This document shows, piece by piece, positions 1 to 5,582 of a DNA stretch of 33,731 nt. This DNA is from Bacillota bacterium (GTDB lineage: Bacteria; Bacillota; Desulfotomaculia; Desulfotomaculales; Ammonificaceae): the NCBI GenBank assembly GCA_040755295.1, contig JBFMBK010000020.1:1-33731 (forward strand). The letters are read 5' to 3'. Below the pieces are notes generated by a model, which was given only the letters and a program-made list of their open reading frames with translations, was not told the origin of the DNA and ran no database searches. How positions within the stretch are numbered: the stretch's first letter is position 1; each line of letters opens with the position of its first letter. The position numbers were made by a program, and so were the translations under genes.

Positions 1-127
1 TGATTCGGGGAATGATTCGGGGAATGATTCGGGGAATGATTCGGGGAATGATTCGGGGAATGATTCGGGGAATGATTCGGGGAATGATTCGGGGAATGAT
101 TCGGGGAATGATTCGGGGAATGATTCG
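1..127 (+). repeat. 12-bp tandem repeat, ten perfect copies plus a 7-base partial copy
   Basis: The unit TGATTCGGGGAA is repeated without a mismatch from base 1 to 120 and then breaks off at TGATTCG. The array may continue upstream of the window. The unit is four codons long and in the frame of the DnaD-like gene it reads D-S-G-N, so the array encodes a flexible hydrophilic linker. A purine-rich Lys/Glu/Arg stretch follows (about 131-180). There are no spacers, so this is not a CRISPR array. Confidence 0.97.
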
Positions 128-664
128 CGCCTAAAGGAAAGGAAAAGAAAAGAAAGAGAAAAGAAAGAAAGCGGAGCGGAACGCGCGTACGCGCGCGAGG
201 AAAACGATCCGCTCCGCCCCGCTCAAAATTTTTCGGCTGAGGAGAACGCGAAGCAAAAGACCGAAACTACATATCCTCCCGAGTTGGTTGACGAGGCGAA
301 CCGGCGGGCGGCTGTGCGTGGAAAATCGCGGCAGGCCTACGCGGAGGCGATACTACGGGATTGGGCAGAGAAAAACTGGACAACCCTGGAAGCGGTGATG
401 GAGTACGATCCTCCGCCGCGGGCGCAAGCCTCCGGGCCCGGACCGCCCCGCGCCGATCCGGACGCGGCGGATAGAAAAAAACTGGAGGAGAATATTCGGG
501 CTGCGCTTGCATGTATAAAGTTTATGTGCCCGCCGGACCCGACACCGGCGGACGTCGATGCATTTTTCGAAAGGCAGGATTACGGGCCCGGGGTGTCCGA
601 GGCCGTAAAACAAAAACTGTTTGGGGGAGGTGATAGCGGTGGAGCAAGTCGGGGCGATACTTGA
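2..664 (+). CDS. DnaD-like phage replication protein (C-terminal part; 5' end outside window)
   Basis: Frame 2 is open from the first complete codon to the TGA at 662-664, giving 220 visible residues of a longer protein. In order they are ten D-S-G-N repeats, a charged K/E/R segment, a 40-residue linker, and the C-terminal module. That module contains YAEAILRDWAEKNWTTLEAV (codons near 337-396), the typical helix signature of the DnaD/DnaB_2 C-terminal domain of Gram-positive initiation proteins. In this family an N-terminal winged-helix domain binds the origin and the C-terminal domain binds DNA and helps load helicase; the winged helix should lie upstream. A TTG at 284 could serve as an internal start but has no good ribosome site, and the upstream frame is clearly coding. 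The tail is Gly/Ser-rich. The 3' end overlaps the next gene by 26 bases. The DnaD-type call is confident; origin binding is inferred. Confidence 0.8.
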   Translation, partial: DSGNDSGNDSGNDSGNDSGNDSGNDSGNDSGNDSGNDSGNDSRLKERKRKEREKKESGAERAYAREENDPLRPAQNFSAEENAKQKTETTYPPELVDEANRRAAVRGKSRQAYAEAILRDWAEKNWTTLEAVMEYDPPPRAQASGPGPPRADPDAADRKKLEENIRAALACIKFMCPPDPTPADVDAFFERQDYGPGVSEAVKQKLFGGGDSGGASRGDT

Positions 665-1082
665 CCGCGTGCTTAACCCGCCGGAGGCTGAGCCGGCGGT
701 TCCCTGCCGGGTGTGCGGCGCAGTGGTGCGTGTGATGAATCCAGAGTTGCAATTCACGGCCACTTGCCCGGGCTGTGGGAATAAGATCACGCTGACAAAA
801 GGTTACCGCCGGCGCTGGCTGCGGACGCCGCCGCGAGAGATTAAGTGCTGGGCGTGTATGGACGCCGGCTTTGTCTATCTGCCGCGCCAGGTCGACGAGG
901 CTATTTTTAAGTGTGTCTTCCGGTGTATTTGTGCGGCCGGGGCGGCGCGTCCGGAGACGGGCATCAGTCGAGCGTTCGACTTGGACCTGACGCCGGCGAT
1001 CAGGGCGAATCAGCAGCGGTACGGCGCAATATACGCAACCGTCCCGGTGCAGCAGGAGCTGGTCGACGATGTGCCTTTTTAG
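639..1082 (+). CDS. Double zinc-ribbon protein, possibly replication-associated
   Basis: This 147-residue protein probably starts at GTG 639, eight bases after GGGGGAGG (623-630). An in-frame TTG at 621 and GTG at 630 lie inside that ribosome site. Two cysteine clusters are visible: CRVC followed by CPGC about 20 residues later, which is a classic zinc ribbon, and CWAC followed by a C-x3-C-x-C group. The second cluster, with its DAGFVYLP context, resembles the Cys-rich N-terminal region of DnaC-type helicase loaders. No Walker A or B motif follows, so it is not itself a loader ATPase. It lies between the DnaD-like gene and a probable DNA-binding protein, with overlaps on both sides, so it is co-translated with the replication genes. 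The exact function is unknown; DNA or protein binding through zinc is inferred. Confidence 0.7.
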   Translation: MEQVGAILDRVLNPPEAEPAVPCRVCGAVVRVMNPELQFTATCPGCGNKITLTKGYRRRWLRTPPREIKCWACMDAGFVYLPRQVDEAIFKCVFRCICAAGAARPETGISRAFDLDLTPAIRANQQRYGAIYATVPVQQELVDDVPF

Positions 1083-1851
1083 CGGCATCGAGCCTGGCGA
1101 CGCAGTGGGGGTCCGCTGGGCGCGATCGAAGTACGAACTGGCGCGTAACAGTATCGGTAATAGCGACGGATTTGCGTACGGCGATACGGGTACGGTGGTC
1201 CAGGTTACAAGGCGCCTGGTCACCATCAGGCACCCACTGGGGTACACGTACAGCGTGTCTAAGGCGGATATTGCGAGCGGGACTAAAGTCGAGGTTATGA
1301 AGCGAAGGGAGGACGAAATCGTGGAAGCAGCGGCAGTATACGAGGCGAAACCGAAAAGCAAGATGGAGTTAGCGCGGGGGAAGTTGACACGTGAAGTTTT
1401 CGAGCGAATGAAGGCTGAGGGTAAGACCGATGTGCAAATCATGCGGGAGCTCGAAATAGAAAATTGGCGGTACTACGCCATTAAAAAGGAGTTGGGGCTG
1501 ACCGGCCAGGTGCAAAAGAAGCAGCATGCGGAGCCAAAACCGCATGAACAGGCAGGTAGTTTTACCCCAGACTCGCCTGTTTCGTGCAGTGTGGACGATC
1601 CTGGAGAGGGTTTTTCCGGCGGCGAGGATCAAAAAGAAGAGGACAAGCTTAGGGGATACCTGTTCGTCGAGGTTCTGAAAGAAAAAACCGAGAACTTGCA
1701 ACGCCGGTTAGAGGCGCTGGAAAGCCGGTATTTCTATACCCTTGATGCCGTTAATAAGATGACTGACGAGTTGGAGCAGTTGACGCACGACTACCGGCAC
1801 CACCGGCACCAGGTGGGCGCCGGGCATTGGTCGGGGAAACCGGAGGGGTAA
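1069..1851 (+). CDS. Hypothetical protein with KOW/SH3-like N-terminus, HTH-like middle and coiled-coil C-terminus
   Basis: A 260-residue protein starting at ATG 1069, 14 bases inside the preceding gene, with AGGAG about 11 bases upstream. Residues 1-75 contain a GD.V.VRW...GD.GTVVQVTRRLVTIRHPLG pattern, like small beta-barrel (SH3/KOW) domains that bind nucleic acid or partner proteins. Residues of about 104-150 (KLTREVFERMKAEGKTDVQI) look like the helix-turn-helix segment seen in phage regulators. A polar Pro/Ser/Glu linker follows. The last 70 residues contain LQRRLEALESRYFYTLDAVN and similar heptads, consistent with a coiled coil. I do not recognise a named family. Its place in the replication cluster suggests a DNA-binding accessory or regulatory role, which is inference. 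Confidence 0.7.
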   Translation: MCLFSGIEPGDAVGVRWARSKYELARNSIGNSDGFAYGDTGTVVQVTRRLVTIRHPLGYTYSVSKADIASGTKVEVMKRREDEIVEAAAVYEAKPKSKMELARGKLTREVFERMKAEGKTDVQIMRELEIENWRYYAIKKELGLTGQVQKKQHAEPKPHEQAGSFTPDSPVSCSVDDPGEGFSGGEDQKEEDKLRGYLFVEVLKEKTENLQRRLEALESRYFYTLDAVNKMTDELEQLTHDYRHHRHQVGAGHWSGKPEG

Positions 1852-1889
1852 AACAGTGCAGGCGGAAGCAGTTAAAACAGTGTTACAAA

Positions 1890-1964
1890 ATGACGTTGTA
1901 TAAGGTGATGGTCTGCCCGCGATACGGCAGGGGGCCGTTGCCGCCGCCAGGGGGGAGGTGGTAG
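1890..1964 (+). CDS. Possible 24-residue micro-ORF in the 1852-1965 gap
   Basis: The 114-base gap between two genes has no long frame. It contains one ATG-started frame of 24 codons (MTLYKVMVCPRYGRGPLPPP and four more residues) ending at TAG 1962-1964, two bases before the next GTG start. No clear ribosome site precedes it. It could be translated by coupling or be a chance reading; little supports it beyond its fit between genes. Confidence 0.2.
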   Translation: MTLYKVMVCPRYGRGPLPPPGGRW

Positions 1965-1965
1965 C

Positions 1966-2196
1966 GTGTTCGACCTGTGGAGGTTTTTTAAACTGGAGAG
2001 CAAGCACGCGCGCGGCCGGCAGAAACCGCCGCAGCGGAAGGAGTATAGGGATAAGAGCCGGGCGCGGGCAAAGCGCCGGCAACTACTGAAAGGGGATGGA
2101 AAGAATGGCGGATTGGAGAGACGCGCCGGCGGTGGAGCTGTTAGCGAAGGGGTTGATCCAGGAGTACCACCAACATTTAGTGCTGGCGAAGATTAA
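1966..2196 (+). CDS. Small highly basic hypothetical protein
   Basis: A 76-residue frame starts at GTG 1966 with a strong GGGGGAGGTGG site just upstream (1950-1960). Residues 1-47 are extremely basic (RGRQKPPQRKEYRDKSRARA and neighbours), as expected of a nucleic-acid-binding peptide. The last 30 residues are Gly/Ala-rich and overlap the metallopeptidase gene by 92 bases in another frame, so the functional part is probably only the N-terminal half. The ribosome site supports translation. The long overlap argues for a recently lost stop codon or for caution. No family is recognised. Confidence 0.45.
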   Translation: MFDLWRFFKLESKHARGRQKPPQRKEYRDKSRARAKRRQLLKGDGKNGGLERRAGGGAVSEGVDPGVPPTFSAGED

Positions 2197-2668
2197 GTAT
2201 CTGTTTCGTGAGGGGCCGTGGTCAAGCCAGAAGAAGGAAACCTGGGCGAAGGCGTACAAGGTCAGCGATCGGGACAAGTTCTTGCACGGGTACGACTTCC
2301 TTGTCGTGATCAATGATGACGTCTGGAAGGAACTCGATCTTTCCGCCCGGATCGCGCTGGTGGATCACGAACTGGCGCATTGTGGTGTGGGTGAGAACGG
2401 CTGGTGTGTTTGGCCGCACGACGTGGAGGATTTTATTGCGGTTGTCAGCCGGCACGGGGCCTGGATGGAAACGGTGAAACAGTATCTAAAGGCGGCCGAG
2501 AATCAGAAGCTTGCAGAGTTCGAGCGTCAGGGGCAAATGCTCCTTGATGATTTCTTAGGGCAGGACGCGGAGGCTACGGAGGACAAAACAAGCACAGAAC
2601 CGGTTACATCCGGAGAAACAGGCACAGAACCGGATAAAACGGCAGGGGAGGCGGAGCTGGGATGGTAA
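2105..2668 (+). CDS. Putative phage metallopeptidase (HELAH zinc motif)
   Basis: The protein has 187 residues from ATG 2105, nine bases after AGGGG (2091-2095). The ATG at 2096 sits directly on that ribosome site and is less likely. Residues 88-92 read HELAH within ALVDHELAHCG, the HExxH zinc-binding signature of the putative phage metallopeptidase family, whose members often start with a WR..P..E.LI.EYHQHL pattern as here. H88 and H92 would bind zinc and E89 would be the catalytic base. The acidic, Thr/Glu-rich tail after residue 160 looks disordered. The gene lies directly before rusA (7-base overlap) in the DNA metabolism cluster. The substrate is unknown, and for this family peptidase activity is predicted from the motif rather than proven. 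Confidence 0.85.
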   Translation: MADWRDAPAVELLAKGLIQEYHQHLVLAKIKYLFREGPWSSQKKETWAKAYKVSDRDKFLHGYDFLVVINDDVWKELDLSARIALVDHELAHCGVGENGWCVWPHDVEDFIAVVSRHGAWMETVKQYLKAAENQKLAEFERQGQMLLDDFLGQDAEATEDKTSTEPVTSGETGTEPDKTAGEAELGW

Positions 2669-3153
2669 ACTTCACGGTGTACGGAGAGGCGGTTCCGAAG
2701 GCCCGGGCAAGAACTGTTCGGACGAAGACCGGCCAGACGGTCAGTTACACCCCCGAAACTACGGTTGCCTGGGAAAACACCATTCGGGGCAAAGCGGAGC
2801 AGTACCGCCCCGGCAAGTTGTTGGACGGGCCCTTGTTCCTGTGGGTGAATTTCTACATCCTCAAGCCGAAGTCGAAGCCGAAAAAGGTTTTATACCCGGA
2901 TACCAAGCCGGACCTGGACAACCTGGTCAAGTCGGTCAAGGACGCCCTGCAGGGGGTTATCTATACAAACGACAGCCGGATCGTTGGCGAATTCATACGC
3001 AAGGATTATAACGATCCGCCCCGGGTGGAGATCACCATTTTTGAGATGCACGAGGTTTCACTGGTGCTGTACGGCATGGGATTACACCTCTCGCAGGCGA
3101 AAAGCGCGGCGGCGGAGGGGAACCCTCCAGGTTTGTTCAGTTCGGGAGCGTAG
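2662..3153 (+). CDS. rusA: RusA-family Holliday junction resolvase
   Basis: A 163-residue protein starting at ATG 2662 with a GGGGAGGCGGAG purine site upstream (2646-2657). The RusA features are clear: the N-terminal FTVYGEAVPKARAR strand, the acidic core KPDLDNLVKSVKDALQG with D84 and D86, and TNDSRIV with D104. These match the three metal-binding aspartates of RusA. The enzyme cuts four-way DNA junctions symmetrically and in phages resolves branched replication or recombination intermediates before packaging. The last 35 residues (after EITIFEMHE) extend beyond the usual domain and are low complexity. Translation overlaps the metallopeptidase gene by seven bases, so the two are coupled. The family call is secure; in vivo function is inferred. 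Confidence 0.93.
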   Translation: MVNFTVYGEAVPKARARTVRTKTGQTVSYTPETTVAWENTIRGKAEQYRPGKLLDGPLFLWVNFYILKPKSKPKKVLYPDTKPDLDNLVKSVKDALQGVIYTNDSRIVGEFIRKDYNDPPRVEITIFEMHEVSLVLYGMGLHLSQAKSAAAEGNPPGLFSSGA

Positions 3154-3155
3154 CC

Positions 3156-3611
3156 GTGACCCGGTGCCGGCGGAGGAGGGTAAAAATTGCATTGACCAGC
3201 CACGCTGTTAAGCGCTGGGAGGAACGGGCCGGGAGGACGCCGGGGCGGTTGCCGGAGCTGATGGCCGCGCTGTTGATTGAGTTTTTGCGGGGGCCTGGCG
3301 TGGAAGTGATCGACGGGACGGCCCGGCTCCCGCTGGACCCGGCGCTGCTTGAGCTGCCGCAGCCGCTGACGGCGTGCCTGGAACTGCCCGACATTTACGG
3401 GACATGGAACGTGATCACGTTTTTGCCAGGAGGAGGAGAGGAGAATGATGCAAGTAATATTCGATACCCTGCAGAACATATCCGTTTCGAAGATATCTAC
3501 AAACCCAAGCAATCCGCGAAAAAACTTCGATCCGGAAGCGCTGGGAGAACTGGCGCAGAGCATCCGGGGGGTGGGAATCCTACAGCCGTTAGTACTGGTT
3601 CCGAACGGTGA
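3156..3611 (+). CDS. Hypothetical protein overlapping the ParB-family gene
   Basis: The frame gives 151 residues from GTG 3156, two bases after rusA. A TTG at 3192, placed 11 bases after GGAGGAGGG, is an alternative start. Residues 10-95 look like a folded protein (LTSHAVKRWEERAGR, then ELMAALLIEFLRGPGVEVID and ITFLPGGG). The ...HA..R..ER pattern is faintly like DUF4258/BrnT-type small proteins, but I cannot place it. The last 55 residues lie inside the ParB-like gene in another frame (167-base overlap) and are low complexity. The natural end may therefore have been near 3440, the stop having been lost, or the overlap may be real. Function is unknown. Confidence 0.55.
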   Translation: MTRCRRRRVKIALTSHAVKRWEERAGRTPGRLPELMAALLIEFLRGPGVEVIDGTARLPLDPALLELPQPLTACLELPDIYGTWNVITFLPGGGEENDASNIRYPAEHIRFEDIYKPKQSAKKLRSGSAGRTGAEHPGGGNPTAVSTGSER

Positions 3612-4866
3612 GGGCCTGCGGATAGTTGCCGGTGAACGCCGCTGGCGGGCGGCGCAGTTGGCCGGGCTGGAGTCCGTCCCGGCGATCGTGAAGGACCTGA
3701 CGCCGAAACAAGAAGCCGAGTTGATGTTGACCGAGAACCTGCAGCGCAAAGATTTGGACCCGATCGAGGAGGCGCAGGCCTACCGGGTGTTGCTCGATGA
3801 GCACGGCTACACGCAGGAGGCGCTAGCTGAGAAACTGGGCGTGAGCCAGCCGCACATCGCGAACCGGCTGCGGCTGCTCGAACTGCCGGAGCAGGTTCGG
3901 GACGATATTTCACGTGGAATGCTCAGCCCGAGCCACGGGCGGGCGCTGGCCGGTTTTGTTAAAAACTTACCGGGCGTGGTGATCAGAAAATCGGCGGAGC
4001 TAATCCGGGACGAGGGCGTGCCTGTGGCCAAGGTGGATAGAGTGGTGTACAAACAAGTTGCGGAACACGGCCGGCCGCTTATAGATTGCGACGTGAAATT
4101 TGACCTTTCTGGGTGCGAGGGTTGTGTACACGCAAAAACCGGGGCCAAGTGGTATTACCCTCCGGGCGTTAAACCCAATGAGAAATACTGCATGAAACAT
4201 TCCTGCTACGACAAGAAGCAGGCTGAGGCGGAGGAAGAGCGCCGCCAGGCGATGCAGAAAAAGGTCGAGAGAATGTCCCGGAAGGGCGAAAAGCTGATCG
4301 ACCTGGGCAAGCTCGGGTATGGCAATTTCGAGTACCTGACCCGGTACGGCGTCTTCTTTGACCAAGCCGAGTGCGCGGGGTGCGAAAATAACAAGTTGGG
4401 CGCCGACAAGTACGACGAGAAACCGTTCGAGATCTGCATCAAGCCCTCCTGCTTCAAGAAAAAGAAAGCCGCGGCGGAGCGGGAAAAGACCAAGGAAGCC
4501 AAAGAGGCGTTCGAGGCGGAGCTTGAAGAAATCGCCGGGCTGGTTAAGTTAAACCCGGTTATGACATTAGCAAACCTGCTTCCCAAGAGGTTTTTAATCT
4601 ACTTGGCCGCCCGGATGTTGACGGACGTCGGCGCTGGGTGGGATCAGGGGACAGGGCAAAGAAAGATTTCAGACCGCAAGTACCTGAAGGACAAGTTCGG
4701 CTGGACCGAAAAAGTGTATAGTTGTACTGGTGACTGGTGGCCCAAGTTCCTTGGATTGCTCGAAACCCTGACCGAGAAGCAGCTCATGGAAGTTATTCTT
4801 GAGTGGCCGGCGGTGGCGCAGGGCCTGAGGGGCGCGGAGGAATGGTTTTTGAAAAAAAGTTCTTGA
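3445..4866 (+). CDS. ParB/Spo0J-family protein with two four-Cys motifs
   Basis: A 473-residue protein starting at ATG 3445 or 3448 behind AGGAGGAGAGGAG. Residues 10-115 form the ParB N-terminal domain: NPRKNFDPEALGELAQSI, GERRWRAA at 63-70, and TENLQRKDLDPIEEA. In ParB/Spo0J the GERR region binds CTP. Residues 122-148 (YTQEALAEKLGVSQPHIANR) are the helix-turn-helix that reads parS-like DNA. The C-terminal half differs from chromosomal ParB. It has two C-x2-C...C-x4-C groups (C224, C227, C249, C254; then C310, C313, C331, C336), each before a Lys-rich helix, and probably binds zinc. No parA is visible. Possible roles are episome partition, transcription control or chromosome-style DNA clamping; the family is clear but the role is not. 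The TGA stop overlaps the -35 box of the late leader promoter. Confidence 0.88.
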   Translation: MMQVIFDTLQNISVSKISTNPSNPRKNFDPEALGELAQSIRGVGILQPLVLVPNGEGLRIVAGERRWRAAQLAGLESVPAIVKDLTPKQEAELMLTENLQRKDLDPIEEAQAYRVLLDEHGYTQEALAEKLGVSQPHIANRLRLLELPEQVRDDISRGMLSPSHGRALAGFVKNLPGVVIRKSAELIRDEGVPVAKVDRVVYKQVAEHGRPLIDCDVKFDLSGCEGCVHAKTGAKWYYPPGVKPNEKYCMKHSCYDKKQAEAEEERRQAMQKKVERMSRKGEKLIDLGKLGYGNFEYLTRYGVFFDQAECAGCENNKLGADKYDEKPFEICIKPSCFKKKKAAAEREKTKEAKEAFEAELEEIAGLVKLNPVMTLANLLPKRFLIYLAARMLTDVGAGWDQGTGQRKISDRKYLKDKFGWTEKVYSCTGDWWPKFLGLLETLTEKQLMEVILEWPAVAQGLRGAEEWFLKKSS

Positions 4867-4892
4867 CAAAGTTTCGACACGACTGCTAAGAT
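4863..4892 (+). promoter_or_regulatory. Sigma70-type promoter for the terS leader
   Basis: TTGACA at 4863-4868 matches the -35 consensus fully, and TAAGAT at 4887-4892 is a good -10, separated by 18 bases. The -35 box overlaps the ParB-family stop codon, so transcription would start near 4899, just past the last upstream gene. It faces the late operon. Confidence 0.65.
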
Positions 4893-4898
4893 TTTTCG

Positions 4899-5110
4899 TA
4901 GCAGAATCTTGTGATCAGAACTAAAGCATAATTTCGTTACAGAATCGGGTAGATCCTTGGGACTGAGCAAGGTCTTGGGATCGCAAATATTACCCAGAAG
5001 GGAAGAAAGCCCACTAACTTTTCCACAACTGTGACAGATTGCGGCCACGGTTAACAGCCGAGGGTTTAGCTTTTTGTCCAGTGTGGGGCAGTTAGCGGGC
5101 TTTTTGTTTT
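4899..5110 (+). ncRNA. Structured leader / small RNA upstream of the late operon
   Basis: This gene-free stretch (4867-5125) folds well by eye. A first hairpin pairs GGGTA 4947-4951 with TACCC 4991-4995 and encloses GATCC 4952-4956 with GGATC 4978-4982, or alternatively CCTTG 4955-4959 with CAAGG 4968-4972. A second, longer stem pairs 5008-5036 with 5075-5101 and ends in a T-run. Near the start, CTGCTA 4883-4888 can pair with TAGCAG 4899-4904, or AAGATT 4888-4893 with AATCTT 4905-4910. Promoter, about 200 nt of RNA, terminator and then late genes is the order of the lambda pR'-6S-tR' region. It could be a stable small RNA, an antitermination leader (put- or qut-like) or a packaging site. I recognise no Rfam family, and the T-box consensus is absent. 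Confidence 0.55.
5008..5110 (+). terminator. Long-stem intrinsic terminator just before terS
   Basis: AGCCCACTAAC (5008-5018) pairs with GTTAGCGGGCT (5091-5101), with 10 of 11 positions complementary and one A.C mismatch. The stem continues inward as CCACA 5023-5027 with TGTGG 5082-5086, CTG 5029-5031 with CAG 5079-5081, and GACA 5033-5036 with TGTC 5075-5078. The 38-base loop can form CGGC 5042-5045 with GCCG 5057-5060. The outer stem runs directly into TTTTTGTTTT (5101-5110). Read-through would be needed for late gene expression from the promoter at 4863. Confidence 0.6.
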
Positions 5111-5125
5111 GGGGTGGGGTGTGTC

Positions 5126-5581
5126 ATGACGGGCGGGCGTAAGCCCGGGTTGACCGACAAACAGAGAGCGTTCGCCGTAGAATACCTGGTGGATCTTAAC
5201 GCAACCCAGGCGGCGATCCGCGCGGGATATAGTCCCTCGTGGGCGGTAAAGTGCGCGGCCAAGTTGCTGCAAAAGCCGCACATCGCCGCGGAGATTCAGA
5301 GGGGTATGGACGCCCGAAAAAAACGGGCGCAGGTAACAGCGGAGAGTGTGATCGGCGAGCTTGCCGACATAGCTTTTTCTGCCGGCCGCCGGGATAAAGT
5401 CAAGGCATTGGAGCTTTTAGGCAAGTATCTGAGATTATTTGTTGACCGGATGGAGGTTACGCACGAGTTCGGGGAGCAGGTTGTCGCGCTGCTGGTGGGC
5501 GCGGTCTGTCGGGTGTGCGGTGACTGCCCACGACGGAATCAGATCGCCGATGAGCTGGAAAAGGTCGGGAGGACTGACTGA
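5126..5581 (+). CDS. terS: Terminase small subunit (Terminase_2 type)
   Basis: The protein has 151 residues from ATG 5126, with GGGGTGGGG at 5111-5119 as the ribosome site. A GTG at 5114 lies in that site and is disfavoured. The sequence LTDKQRAFAVEYLVDLNATQ, then AAIRAGYS, then AAKLLQKPHIAAEIQ, is the standard N-terminal helix-turn-helix of Terminase_2 small subunits. These recognise the cos or pac site on phage DNA and regulate the large subunit. The C-terminal part carries CRVCGDCP, a possible metal site. It is followed one base later by terL. The recognition site may lie in the structured gap upstream. Confidence 0.9.
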   Translation: MTGGRKPGLTDKQRAFAVEYLVDLNATQAAIRAGYSPSWAVKCAAKLLQKPHIAAEIQRGMDARKKRAQVTAESVIGELADIAFSAGRRDKVKALELLGKYLRLFVDRMEVTHEFGEQVVALLVGAVCRVCGDCPRRNQIADELEKVGRTD

Positions 5582-5582
5582 G

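Noticed and set aside
1-127. CRISPR-like look of the short repeats
   Set aside because: The repeats are directly adjacent with no spacers, 12 bp long, and in frame with a coding sequence.
639-1082. DnaC-type helicase loader
   Set aside because: Only the Cys-rich part is similar; there is no ATPase domain or Walker motif.
522-1442. Long minus-strand frame (306 codons) opposite the first genes
   Set aside because: It lies antisense to clearly coding genes with zinc ribbons and overlaps; its product is low complexity with no motif. High GC makes such shadows common.
4899-5110. T-box or other known riboswitch before terS
   Set aside because: The conserved T-box sequence is absent and no amino acid or cofactor gene follows; the known-class reading was dropped in favour of an unassigned leader.
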